Source: an uncultured Collinsella sp.
Lineage (GTDB): Bacteria > Actinomycetota > Coriobacteriia > Coriobacteriales > Coriobacteriaceae
Reading direction: 5' to 3'
NCBI GenBank assembly: GCA_902494035.1
Contig: CABURV010000018.1
Span: 1-35,240, forward strand
DNA length: 35,240 bases
A model generated the notes under the pieces. The model searched no databases. It had not been told where the DNA came from and worked only from the letters and a program-made list of their open reading frames with translations. Positions 1-8,010 of this stretch are shown here, in pieces; positions within the stretch are counted from its first letter, which is position 1; every line of letters begins with the position of its first letter. The translations under genes and the position numbers were made by a program.

Positions 1-744
1 CATGACGTTCATGGCGCGCTCCGCCGGACTTTGGTCGCCCGCGGCGCCTGGCAGCAACAGGGCAACGCCGCCCAGCTCGCGCTCGAGTGACATGGCGGCA
101 AAACCAAAGAGGTCTCCGCTCGCCATGCGCCTCCCCTCGGAGTCGCGCGACCCGTCGAGCACGGAGGACTGAACGTCCGCCGTCGCGAGCACGGCAACAT
201 ACTCGCCCCCGGCATCCCTTATGGCGAGTACGGGCATCGTGTGGTCGGCAAACCCCCTGGGATTCGAGCCCAACCACCAGCCGGCAGGCGTCTCGATGTC
301 GCGATTAACGTTCACGGGGCATTCGCCCTCCACAGTGGCGAGAGTGACGGAGCGAATGCCCGCAACAGCGCGCTCGACAGCCGTGCGGGCGGCAGCGACG
401 AGTGCTGCGCGATAGCGCTCGTTGCGATTGCGGGTAGCATCGTCGGCAAGATGCCCGGGAGTGCGGACGTGAGGCATGGAAAACGTGTGGGTAGGAACCA
501 CCCAAGAATAAGCACCGCTGCAATTGGCGGCATCCTCAACAATCTCACGCAGATCGGCGAGTAGAGCCGGAGCGATCGAGGTGACCTCAAGCGAAAGGAC
601 GCAGGCGCGTCGCCCCGTTCCCTCGATGATAAGGGCACGGGCGAAGACCTCATGACGGAGTTCGTCGAAACCGTCGAACGGCAACACGTCCCCAAGATCG
701 ATGGCCACACGAGCGGCCCCAGCCCTCATCTCTCCTTCGTCCAT
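1..744 (-). CDS. Neutral/alkaline ceramidase-like protein, C-terminus beyond window edge
   Basis: This reading frame runs open off the left edge; 248 codons are visible. The ATG at 744 has GAGGGGAG about 8 nt upstream, and a second ATG five codons in is less well placed. The order of motifs matches the N-terminal domain of neutral ceramidases: a FARALIIE strand, LSLEVTSIAPALLADLREIV, then PTHTFSMPH (family THTHSGP), NPRGFADHTMPVLAIRD, and LLLPGAAGDQSPAER (family NGAAGDxSP, which carries the catalytic Ser). By-eye alignment keeps the first His of THTH and the GDxSP serine. It replaces the second His by Phe and the later Zn-binding His (family AxHP) by Gln in TADVQSSVL. No signal peptide is seen, so it is probably cytosolic, unlike secreted ceramidases. 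It lies 26 nt after the amidohydrolase-like gene and is probably co-transcribed. Substrate is unknown; fold assignment is fairly secure, activity is not. Confidence 0.7.
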   Translation of the reverse strand, partial: MDEGEMRAGAARVAIDLGDVLPFDGFDELRHEVFARALIIEGTGRRACVLSLEVTSIAPALLADLREIVEDAANCSGAYSWVVPTHTFSMPHVRTPGHLADDATRNRNERYRAALVAAARTAVERAVAGIRSVTLATVEGECPVNVNRDIETPAGWWLGSNPRGFADHTMPVLAIRDAGGEYVAVLATADVQSSVLDGSRDSEGRRMASGDLFGFAAMSLERELGGVALLLPGAAGDQSPAERAMNVM

Positions 745-770
745 GGCAGATACTCCCCTCTGATTGCCGC

Positions 771-1805
771 TCACTCGACACCGTACAGTTGCTGCGCTGT
801 ACCGCCAAGCACAAGGTCGCTGTCTGTATCGCTCAGATTTGCAGCGCGAACGCAGGCGACACCCTCGGTGAGCCACTCGCGTTTAACGGGATAGCTCGTG
901 CCAAAAACAATATGGTCTGCACCCAGCACGTCAACCGCACAGGCGAGGAGTGTCTTGCCCCAAGGCTGAGCATGGGACATGTCGAAATAGATGTTGTTCT
1001 CGAGGTGCCTGGAAACGGTCTCGGTATCGACCTGAAAACGGCCAGAAGCATCAGGGCGCTTGGGGCCATGAGGCAGCAGCATCTCCTTGAACGCAAAGTA
1101 TGCGCCGCCGAGCATGGAGTGGACCATCTTGATATTGGGGTAGCGCTCAAAGAAATCACCAAAGATCTCTCGGCCGATCGCCGTAGTTTGGTCGACGCAG
1201 CGGCCATAAGAGCGGCGAAGGTTGTCGTACGCGAGAAGCGACTCGTTCTCGACCGGCACGGGAACATGGTGCACGTAAACGGTGACATGGCGTTCGTTCA
1301 GGTGCTCGAAAAAGCTCGAGAAGACCTGGTCGTCGAGATAGCGCTTGCCGTAGTGAGCGCAGAGCTGCACACCCGCAAAACCATCGTCGAGCCTGCGGTC
1401 GAGCTCCTCCAAATTCGCTTTGGTGCCAAAGGGCGGCACAGCGACAAGCGGAATCAGACGGCCACTTGACGCCTTCGCGTCAGCAGCCATACCGTCGTTG
1501 AAACGCCGGCACATCTCGAGCGACATCCACTCGTGACAGCCGGGGAGCTTGAGGATCGCCTTGTCGACCCCCGCCTCATCCATATCGGCCAAGCGCTTCT
1601 CGAGGGTGTAGTCGCCCTCAATGTAGTTAAGACCCGGAGAACCGGCGGGCATCTCGATCACGATCTGTCGTTTGCCGGCGGAATTCATGGTCAGATAGCC
1701 TTCGGTGTCATAGGCGCGGGGTACCTCGGCCAAAAACTGTTCGCAGAGCGTCTCGTCATGAAAGATGCGCTCGTCGAACCAGTAGGAATTTGCATCGATA
1801 ATCAT
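771..1805 (-). CDS. Amidohydrolase-2-fold protein with substituted metal ligands
   Basis: A 344-aa protein resembling the ACMSD/amidohydrolase-2 TIM-barrel family in length and motif order. Expected metal sites are changed on by-eye alignment: the N-terminal DxHxH becomes IIDANSYW (Asn and Tyr), the HxGG strand reads VHSMLGG (Met at the His position), and GSDYP becomes GTSYP (Asp to Ser). The His in VYVHHVP is kept. In active relatives these residues bind the catalytic metal, so this copy is either non-catalytic, metal-independent or uses other ligands. The ATG at 1805 has AAAGGCGG about 9 nt upstream. It is the first gene of a likely two-gene operon with the ceramidase-like gene, and a 17-bp palindrome lies about 80 nt upstream of its start. 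Function is unknown. Confidence 0.75.
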   Translation of the reverse strand: MIIDANSYWFDERIFHDETLCEQFLAEVPRAYDTEGYLTMNSAGKRQIVIEMPAGSPGLNYIEGDYTLEKRLADMDEAGVDKAILKLPGCHEWMSLEMCRRFNDGMAADAKASSGRLIPLVAVPPFGTKANLEELDRRLDDGFAGVQLCAHYGKRYLDDQVFSSFFEHLNERHVTVYVHHVPVPVENESLLAYDNLRRSYGRCVDQTTAIGREIFGDFFERYPNIKMVHSMLGGAYFAFKEMLLPHGPKRPDASGRFQVDTETVSRHLENNIYFDMSHAQPWGKTLLACAVDVLGADHIVFGTSYPVKREWLTEGVACVRAANLSDTDSDLVLGGTAQQLYGVE

Positions 1806-1886
1806 TGGTTGGAACCGCCTTTCATCTTGTTGAAAACATTCTAGAAAAGCAGGTACCCGGACATCAATTCCAGCTTAAGCCCATTG

Positions 1887-1903
1887 TATTCCATTTTGGA
1901 ATA
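1887..1903. promoter_or_regulatory. Perfect 7-bp inverted repeat, candidate operator
   Basis: TATTCCA, three-base spacer TTT, then TGGAATA. It lies 82 nt upstream of the amidohydrolase-like gene in an otherwise unassigned gap (1806-1973). Size and symmetry fit a dimeric TetR- or GntR-type repressor site. A partial half-site AATTCCAG lies at 1866-1873. The regulator is not identified. Confidence 0.4.
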
Positions 1904-1973
1904 GAACTAGCCGCTCACGCGCGAACCTCGCCCGCTCAACGAGACAAGCGCTAACAGCACGGGCTTAGACAGA

Positions 1974-2010
1974 AAACGGTCGGCCCGCATCCGTTGCGGG
2001 CCGACCGTTT
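1974..2010 (-). terminator. Intrinsic terminator of the aminotransferase gene
   Basis: A perfect 16-bp stem (1974-1989 with 1995-2010) and 5-nt loop lie 21 nt after the aminotransferase stop. On the minus strand it ends in TTTTCTGT. Confidence 0.85.
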
Positions 2011-2031
2011 CATTACAGGCTACCTTTGCCG

Positions 2032-3552
2032 TTACGCCTGGCGGTAATGGTCAAAGAAGTCGGCGAGGTCTTCGAGGGACTCTTTGAGTACTTCCATGCG
2101 CGGCAGGTACACGATACGGAAGTGGTCGGGCTCAGCCCAGTTGAAGCCGCCGCCGCGCGTGATCAGGATCTTCTTCTCGTGCAGCAGGTCAAGGGCGAAC
2201 TGCTCGTCATCGGTGATGTTGAACTTCTTCACATCCATCTTGGGGAAGATGTAGAACGCCGCGCGCGGCTTAACCACCGAGATGCCGTCAATCTTGTTAA
2301 GCGCCTCATACACAAAGTTGCGCTGCTCGTAGACACGGCCGCCAGGACGGATGTAGTCGTTAACGGACTGATGACCACCGAGTGCCGTCTGAACGATCGA
2401 CTGAGCCGGCACGTTGGAGCACAGGCGCATGTTGGAGAGCATGTTGATACCCATGATGAAGTCGCTCATGCAGCGCTGGTTGCCCGAAAGCACCATCCAG
2501 CCAATACGATAGCCCGCAATCATGTGCGACTTGGAAAGGCCGCTAAAGGTGACACAGGGCAGATCGGGAGCGAGCGAGGCAATCGAGACGTGCTCATAGC
2601 CGTCCATGCACAGGCGGTCGTAAATCTCGTCTGCAAAAATCATGAGCTGGTGCCTGCGCGCAACCTCAACGATGCCCTCGAGCACCTCACGCGGATAGAC
2701 GGAACCCGTGGGGTTGTTAGGGTTGATGATGACGAGGGCTTTGGTCGCGCTCGTGATCTTGGACTCCATATCCTCCAGGTCGGGATACCAATCCGCCTGC
2801 TCATCACACAAATAATGTACGGGATGACCGCCGGCAAGGGTTGCGCACGCCGTCCAGAGCGGATAGTCAGGGCTGGGGATCAGAATCTCGTCGCCATTGT
2901 CGAGCAGCGCGTTCATCGAAAGCTGAATGAGCTCGGACACGCCGTTGCCCGTGTAGATATGCTCCATCTGAACGTTGGGCAGGCCCTTGATCTGCGAATA
3001 CTGCATGATCGCCTTGCGCGCGGAGAACAAGCCGCGCGAGTTGGAATAGCCTTCGCAGTCGGGCAGCTGCTGGCGCATGTCCTTGATGACCTCGTCGGGC
3101 GTGCGGAAACCGAAGGGCGCCGGGTTGCCGATATTGAGCTTGAGGATGCGCTCGCCCTCGTCCTCCATACGGGCAGCCTCGTCGACGACGGGACCGCGCA
3201 CGTCATACAGGACGTTATCGAGCTTGGTGGATTTAGAAAAAGTACGCATGGTGGTGCTCCTTGCAATTTGAGCTGAGGGATGGGGTTCGGGCTTGGAATC
3301 GTTGCGGGGTGATGATGCCTCGCCTTGATCGGCGTCGCCGGCAAGCAGCCAGGTAACATCGACCTCCAAAATACGGGCGAGCAGCTCAGCCACATCGCGC
3401 CGCGGGATCGTCTTGCCGCTCACATATTGGCTCATCTGACTCTTGCCGAGTTTTTTGCCGAGCATCTCCGATGCGCGGATTACGTCCGACTGGCGAACGT
3501 CGCGATCGGACATAGTCTGTCGCAGGCGATCGCTAAACGTCTCTTGGGCCAC
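2032..3552 (-). CDS. HTH (XRE-type) domain fused to AlaA-like alanine aminotransferase
   Basis: The chosen start is a GTG at 3552 with AAGGAGG 6 nt upstream, giving 506 aa; an ATG at 3603 lacks a ribosome site and lies inside the operator array. Residues about 4-71 form an XRE-like helix-turn-helix (QSDVIRASEMLG, KSQMSQYVSGKTIPRRDVAELL). A Pro/Ser-rich linker follows, and from residue 102 the protein closely resembles Escherichia coli AlaA (YfbQ), a PLP aminotransferase making alanine from pyruvate and glutamate: KLNIGNPAPFGF, GNGVSEL, PSPDYPLWTA, INPNNPTGSVYP, and SGLSKSH with the PLP lysine. It is a fold-type I enzyme, but not a typical MocR, which carries a GntR-type HTH. A second Shine-Dalgarno and ATG at 3249 could make the 405-aa enzyme alone. 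The HTH may bind the operators upstream, coupling amino-acid state to its own expression; that is inference. Confidence 0.9.
   Translation of the reverse strand: MAQETFSDRLRQTMSDRDVRQSDVIRASEMLGKKLGKSQMSQYVSGKTIPRRDVAELLARILEVDVTWLLAGDADQGEASSPRNDSKPEPHPSAQIARSTTMRTFSKSTKLDNVLYDVRGPVVDEAARMEDEGERILKLNIGNPAPFGFRTPDEVIKDMRQQLPDCEGYSNSRGLFSARKAIMQYSQIKGLPNVQMEHIYTGNGVSELIQLSMNALLDNGDEILIPSPDYPLWTACATLAGGHPVHYLCDEQADWYPDLEDMESKITSATKALVIINPNNPTGSVYPREVLEGIVEVARRHQLMIFADEIYDRLCMDGYEHVSIASLAPDLPCVTFSGLSKSHMIAGYRIGWMVLSGNQRCMSDFIMGINMLSNMRLCSNVPAQSIVQTALGGHQSVNDYIRPGGRVYEQRNFVYEALNKIDGISVVKPRAAFYIFPKMDVKKFNITDDEQFALDLLHEKKILITRGGGFNWAEPDHFRIVYLPRMEVLKESLEDLADFFDHYRQA
3247..3262 (-). promoter_or_regulatory. 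Internal Shine-Dalgarno and ATG inside the HTH-AlaA gene
   Basis: On the minus strand AAGGAG (3262-3257) is followed by 7 nt and an in-frame ATG (3249-3247) encoding MRTFSKSTKLDN, exactly where E. coli AlaA starts. Translation from here gives 405 aa, the length of a stand-alone AlaA. It is either a functional second start or a relic of the unfused gene. Confidence 0.5.
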
Positions 3553-3570
3553 TAGAACCTCCTTGCTGGC

Positions 3571-3655
3571 AAAGTTCAATTTATAGAATACGAATTGAAC
3601 CAAGGTTCAATTTAGGCAGCAGTATAACGCGGCACCTCATTCGAAAGTTCAATTT
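3571..3655. promoter_or_regulatory. GTTCAA operator array upstream of HTH-AlaA
   Basis: Four half-sites. The 12-mer AAAGTTCAATTT occurs identically at 3571-3582 and 3644-3655. Between them AATTGAACCAAGGTTCAATT at 3593-3612 is a perfect palindrome of 9-bp arms. A possible minus-strand promoter (TTGAAC at 3610-3605, TATAAA at 3585-3580, 19-bp spacer) is embedded in the sites, which suggests repression, probably autoregulatory. Confidence 0.65.
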
Positions 3656-3714
3656 CATAAGAAAATGCACCAGACTCTGAGATTTGCCCAAAGTGGGCAA
3701 TGACGCGCACACGT

Positions 3715-4572
3715 TTAGAGGTATTCGAGGAAACGGGCGGCGGCAAGCGAAACATCGGCCGTTCGATATATCGCATTGATCTGCCGATGAGGATGTCCCT
3801 CGAGCGGACGCACGGCAACATCGAACTGACAGCGACGCAAGATGAGCGCGGGAAGAATGCTAACGCCCAGGCCGTCCTCGACCATAGCCATAATCGCATA
3901 GTCATCCCAGGTCGACAGCTTAGAGCGCACCGCCAGGCCCGCGCGGCGAAACAGCGGCGTAATCTCGTCGTCGCTACCGCGTTCCAGCAGGATAAACTGC
4001 TCGTTGGCCAAATCGGCAAGGGAAACGACCTCCGCGGTGGCAAGCGAGGAGTCCGCTGGCACCACGGCCATCAGCTCGTCTTGCACCAACGGTCGCGACG
4101 CCATGCCGGCGCCGCGTGGCTCGCGCGGAATAAAGCCCAGGTCGCAGCGACCTTCCGCCACCCATTGTTCAATCTCTGAGTAATCGCCCATCAGCAACTC
4201 ATAATCGACGTCCGGATGATCGGCGCGAAAGCGCGCAATCACCGGCGGCAGCACGTGGGTCGCCACACTCGAAAACGTACCGATGCAGATTTTGCCGCGC
4301 ATGAGTCCACGCATCTCATCCACCCGTCGCTGCAAGCGAGTGAATTCCTCGCAGAGCGCCTCGACAGCCGGCATGACCTGCCGCCCGTCGGCAGAAAGAG
4401 CCACGCCCTCGCGACTGCGGTCGAGCACCTTAAAACCCCAGTCGGCCTCAAGATCGGCCACCATACGGCTCACGCCCGACTGCGAATAGCTCAGGCGCTC
4501 GGCAGCACGCGTAAAGCTTCCGGCGCGCACCGTCTCCAGCAGCACCTGCATCTTTTGGATATTGGTCTCCAC
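3715..4572 (-). CDS. LysR-family transcriptional regulator
   Basis: A 285-aa LysR protein. GTG at 4572 (VETNIQKMQ) with GGTGGGGA about 8 nt upstream is preferred; the ATG 21 nt further upstream has no clear ribosome site. Residues 1-60 are the winged HTH (SFTRAAERLSYSQSGVSRMV). The rest is the periplasmic-binding-like effector domain, including GKICIGTFSSVATHVLPPVI, CDLGFIP and GLGVSILPALIL. It is transcribed away from the EamA transporter gene, with a LysR-type palindrome between them, so it probably controls that transporter. Divergent LysR/transporter pairs usually respond to the transported compound or a precursor. Effector unknown. Confidence 0.9.
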   Translation of the reverse strand: METNIQKMQVLLETVRAGSFTRAAERLSYSQSGVSRMVADLEADWGFKVLDRSREGVALSADGRQVMPAVEALCEEFTRLQRRVDEMRGLMRGKICIGTFSSVATHVLPPVIARFRADHPDVDYELLMGDYSEIEQWVAEGRCDLGFIPREPRGAGMASRPLVQDELMAVVPADSSLATAEVVSLADLANEQFILLERGSDDEITPLFRRAGLAVRSKLSTWDDYAIMAMVEDGLGVSILPALILRRCQFDVAVRPLEGHPHRQINAIYRTADVSLAAARFLEYL

Positions 4573-4644
4573 GGCACGTCCCCACCCTTGCATGAGTTTT
4601 TGTCATGTTTTCCATGCATTATATTCGCTTTTCTTCTAAAGCCA

Positions 4645-4667
4645 GTTCACCCATAGTGAACATGTTC
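4645..4667. promoter_or_regulatory. LysR-box palindrome between lysR and eamA genes
   Basis: GTTCAC-CCATA-GTGAAC (4645-4661) is a perfect inverted repeat and contains the classic T-N11-A of LysR regulators. It overlaps a second palindrome GAACATGTTC (4658-4667), giving three GTTC half-sites. It sits 24-46 nt before the EamA start, where activation or repression would be expected. Confidence 0.6.
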
Positions 4668-4690
4668 GGATATAGAGGGGATGTCAGCGC

Positions 4691-5602
4691 ATGAACAACG
4701 GACTGTTTACATACTTAGCAGCATTACTGTTGTTTGGCTCTAACGGCATCATCGCCGCAGCTATCGCACTGCCGAGCTCCGATATCGTGCTGCTGCGCAC
4801 TTTTCTGGGAGCCCTCTCGCTTTTAACCATCCTCGCCACTACCCAACACCATAAGTTGCAGGCGCCATCTCGTCCCCGCGAAGCCGCGGCCCTCCTCCTC
4901 TCGGGAGCTGCGCTGGGCGCCAGCTGGATTTTTCTGTTCCGCGCCTACCAGACGATCGGCGTCGGCGTATCCTCGCTGCTGTACTACTGCGGCCCCATCA
5001 TTGTCATGGCGCTCTCCCCGCTCATCTTTGGCGAAAAGCTGACCGGCGGCAAAATCGCCGGCTTTGTCGCCGTCGCCTGCGGTGCTTTTCTCATTGCAGC
5101 GCAAGGTCTAGGCGGCAATATGCCCATTGCGGGCATCGTCTGTGGAATCGCCTCGGCCTTCTGCTATGCATTGATGGTCATCGCTAGCAAGGGTGCGCCG
5201 CACATCGAGGGCCTCGAGAACTCCACGCTCCAGGTGTGCGCCGCCTTTGTGACCGCACTGGTCCTCACGCTCATCACGCAGGGCGCTCCCTCATTCCTGT
5301 CCGCCGGTATCGCCGCCAGTATTGATTGGCGCGCCGTCGCTATGCTCGGCGTCGTCAACACCGGCATCGGTTGCCTGCTCTACTTTAGCGCCGTCGCCAA
5401 GCTGCCCGTCCAGACCGTCGCTGTCGTCGGCTACCTCGAGCCGCTTTCGGCGGTCGTGTTCTCGGCCGCCCTTTTGGGTGAAGCCATAACACCGGTCCGC
5501 CTGATGGGCGCCGCGCTTATCATCGGCGGCGCGATTTTTTGCGAACTCGCCGACAAACGCGCAAACGCCAAGGCTGGCATCGCCCAGACAGCACGTGCTT
5601 AA
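4691..5602 (+). CDS. EamA-family (DMT superfamily) exporter
   Basis: A 303-aa membrane protein with about ten hydrophobic segments in two repeats, the usual EamA architecture and length. Typical family stretches are seen: LRTFLGALSLL, ASWIFLFRAYQTIGVGVSSLLYYCGPI (end of the first repeat) and FSAVAKLPVQTVAVVGYLEP (second repeat). Such proteins often export amino acids or other metabolites; the substrate cannot be read from sequence. ATG at 4691 follows AGAGGGG by about 10 nt. The divergent LysR gene and shared LysR box suggest induction by the exported compound. A 24-nt hairpin lies 34 nt after the stop. Confidence 0.9.
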   Translation: MNNGLFTYLAALLLFGSNGIIAAAIALPSSDIVLLRTFLGALSLLTILATTQHHKLQAPSRPREAAALLLSGAALGASWIFLFRAYQTIGVGVSSLLYYCGPIIVMALSPLIFGEKLTGGKIAGFVAVACGAFLIAAQGLGGNMPIAGIVCGIASAFCYALMVIASKGAPHIEGLENSTLQVCAAFVTALVLTLITQGAPSFLSAGIAASIDWRAVAMLGVVNTGIGCLLYFSAVAKLPVQTVAVVGYLEPLSAVVFSAALLGEAITPVRLMGAALIIGGAIFCELADKRANAKAGIAQTARA

Positions 5603-5635
5603 AAGCCCTGCTTTGAAATGCTACCTGCATAGATA

Positions 5636-5659
5636 AATAATCCCCAGCTGAGGATTATT
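5636..5659 (+). other. Hairpin between eamA and kup
   Basis: AATAATCC and GGATTATT (8-bp stem) around an 8-nt loop. It is followed by GTCTAAAA rather than a T tract, so it is at best a weak terminator of the EamA gene. No c-di-AMP riboswitch is recognised in the rest of this leader (5660-5758). Confidence 0.35.
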
Positions 5660-5758
5660 GTCTAAAATAACCCGATGTGCCAAACTGCTCTTGTATGTAT
5701 AAAGACGGCATAAAGTTTTTTGTCCTAGACAGATAACCGGATGTCTAAGGGAGTCCTC

Positions 5759-7990
5759 GTGGCACACAACAAACTGGAGGCAAACCTCCAAGACCAGCGC
5801 GGGCAAGGCGGGCACGGAGCCATCCCCCTCTCCGCTGGCATGCTGCTCGTAACGCTCGGCGTCGTCTATGGCGACATCGGCACGAGCCCCATGTACACCA
5901 TGAAATCAATCGTCGCCAACAACGGCGGCATCGGTACCGTCAGCGAGGACATGATCTTGGGCGCGCTTTCGCTCGTCATCTGGACCATGACGCTCGTGAC
6001 CACGGTCAAGTACGTGGTAATCGCCATGAAGGCCGACAACCACAACGAAGGCGGCATCTTCGCCCTGTTCAGTCTCGTGCGCAAGGTGGCGCCATGGCTG
6101 ATTCTCCCCGCCATGATCGGCGGCGCGGCGCTGCTCGCTGACGGCATCCTCACCCCCGCCGTCACGGTTACCACGGCCATCGAGGGCTTGCGCACTATCG
6201 AGTGGGGCCATGCGCTTTTGGGTGACGACCAGACCAACGTAATCATCATCACCATCATCATTATCTGCGGCCTGTTTGCCATGCAGCGCGCCGGCACCTC
6301 GTCAATCGGCAAGCTGTTCGGCCCGCTTATGACGCTGTGGTTCCTGTTCTTGGCTGGCGCCGGCCTGTTCAACATGCTCGGCAACTTGTCCATCCTGCGC
6401 GCGCTCAACCCCATCCGTGGCATCATGTTCCTGTTCTCGCCCATCAACCACTCGGGTATTATGGTGCTCGGCTTCGTCTTCCTGTCGACGACCGGCGCCG
6501 AGGCGCTCTATTCGGACATGGGTCACGTGGGCAAGGCTAACATTTACGCATCCTGGCCGTTCGTAAAGGCGGCCCTCATCCTTAACTATCTGGGTCAGGG
6601 CGCTTGGCTGCTCGCCAACAATTCCAATCCCCAGATGCTCGCGATGGATATCGTCAACCCGTTCTATATGATGCTTCCCGAGCCCCTGCGCCCCTTTGCC
6701 ATCGTGCTTTCGGCCGTGGCGGCCATCATTGCCTCGCAGGCGCTCATCACCGGCTCGTTCTCGCTGGTATCCGAGGCAACGCGTCTCAACCTTATGCCGC
6801 ATCTGCGCATCCACTACCCCAGCGACACCAAGGGGCAGCTCTATATTCCGCTCGTCAACAACATCATGTGGGTCGGCTGCATCTTCATCGTGCTGCTGTT
6901 CCAAAACTCCGAGCGCATGGAGAGCGCCTACGGCCTCGCCATTACCGTGACCATGCTCATGACCACGACGCTTTTGACGAGCTACATCGCCGGCATCCTC
7001 AAGCACAGGCTGGGTGCCTGCGTCTTCGCCCTGCTCTTTGGTGCCATTGAGCTGTGCTTCTTCGCCTCGTGCCTCACCATGTTCTTTGACGGCGGCTATG
7101 TGATGATCTTCTTGGCCGCACTGCTGTTTGGCCTTATGTATGTGTGGCGCCGCGGCACCGCCATCGAGCGCACGCAGACGATCCTGCTGCCCGTCTCCAA
7201 GTACATCGATCAGCTCAACCGCCTGCGCAACGACGAGACCTACCCCGTGCTCGCCGACAATCTGGTGTTCCTCACCAACAGCCCCGATCCGCTCACACTC
7301 GACCGCGACGTGCTCTATTCCATCCTGGACAAGCACCCCAAGCGCGCCAAGGCATATTGGTTCATCAACGTGCACGTTACCGACGAACCCTATACGCACG
7401 AGTATTCCGTCGAGACCTTTGGCACGGACTTTTTGTTCCGCGTGCGCCTGGACCTGGGCTTTAAGGTCAACCAGCGCGTCAACGCCTATCTGCGTCAGAT
7501 CGTCGGCGACTTGATGGCATCGGGCGAGCTGCCGCCGCAACATCACACCTACTCCATCTACGAGACGCGCGGCAACGTAGGTGACTTCCGCTTTTGCATG
7601 CTGCGCAAGATGCTTGCCCCCGAAACGGACATCAACCGCAATGACCACCGCGTGATGGCCATCAAGTACGCCGTCCGCCGCGCCTGCGGAAGCCCGGCAC
7701 GCTGGTACGGTCTCGAGAACTCGGCCATCATCATTGAGTACGTACCGCTCTTTGCCCGCATGCGCCCGGCCGTTAAGCTCGTGCGCACCCAGGTGCCGCT
7801 CGAGGTTCAGATCGAAGAGGCCGAGGAAATGGAAGTCGACATCTTCTCGGACGACTTGGTCAACGGCAACGAAGCCGGTAAGGACATGAACGTCGATCCC
7901 ACCGAGTTGCTCGAGAGCGTCGCCGATACGCCCGAACAGCAACAGCTCGACGGCCTCGAGAACGAACAACTCAACGACGCCAACTTCTAG
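5759..7990 (+). CDS. kup: Kup-family potassium uptake protein
   Basis: K+ uptake permease (KUP/HAK/KT) of 743 aa. GTG at 5759 is preferred because AAGGGAG lies 7 nt upstream; the ATG at 5741 has none. Family signatures: LVTLGVVYGDIGTSPMYT at the N-terminus, KADNHNEGGIFALFSL, ADGILTPAVTVTTAIEGL, FLSTTGAEALYSDMGHVGK, NYLGQGAWLL, and about 12 membrane segments to near residue 470. A long cytosolic C-terminal domain follows. The protein exceeds E. coli Kup (622 aa) mainly by an acidic tail of about 60 residues (EEAEEMEVDIFSDD onward, rich in Glu, Asp and Gln). It is monocistronic with its own terminator. Confidence 0.95.
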   Translation: MAHNKLEANLQDQRGQGGHGAIPLSAGMLLVTLGVVYGDIGTSPMYTMKSIVANNGGIGTVSEDMILGALSLVIWTMTLVTTVKYVVIAMKADNHNEGGIFALFSLVRKVAPWLILPAMIGGAALLADGILTPAVTVTTAIEGLRTIEWGHALLGDDQTNVIIITIIIICGLFAMQRAGTSSIGKLFGPLMTLWFLFLAGAGLFNMLGNLSILRALNPIRGIMFLFSPINHSGIMVLGFVFLSTTGAEALYSDMGHVGKANIYASWPFVKAALILNYLGQGAWLLANNSNPQMLAMDIVNPFYMMLPEPLRPFAIVLSAVAAIIASQALITGSFSLVSEATRLNLMPHLRIHYPSDTKGQLYIPLVNNIMWVGCIFIVLLFQNSERMESAYGLAITVTMLMTTTLLTSYIAGILKHRLGACVFALLFGAIELCFFASCLTMFFDGGYVMIFLAALLFGLMYVWRRGTAIERTQTILLPVSKYIDQLNRLRNDETYPVLADNLVFLTNSPDPLTLDRDVLYSILDKHPKRAKAYWFINVHVTDEPYTHEYSVETFGTDFLFRVRLDLGFKVNQRVNAYLRQIVGDLMASGELPPQHHTYSIYETRGNVGDFRFCMLRKMLAPETDINRNDHRVMAIKYAVRRACGSPARWYGLENSAIIIEYVPLFARMRPAVKLVRTQVPLEVQIEEAEEMEVDIFSDDLVNGNEAGKDMNVDPTELLESVADTPEQQQLDGLENEQLNDANF

Positions 7991-8010
7991 CGGCGCCATA
8001 AATCAACGAC

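Noticed and set aside
240..285. GATTCGAGCC word resembling a tRNA T-loop
   Set aside because: No acceptor or anticodon arms around it, and it lies inside the ceramidase-like frame.
2026..3276. 416-aa plus-strand frame over the aminotransferase
   Set aside because: Antisense shadow of a protein that closely resembles AlaA.
5660..5758. c-di-AMP riboswitch before kup
   Set aside because: Such elements often precede potassium transporters, but the leader is too short and lacks the conserved core.
6302..7999. 565-aa open frame antisense to kup
   Set aside because: Low-complexity, His/Gly/Val-rich shadow of a clear Kup coding frame; a common effect of high-GC third positions.
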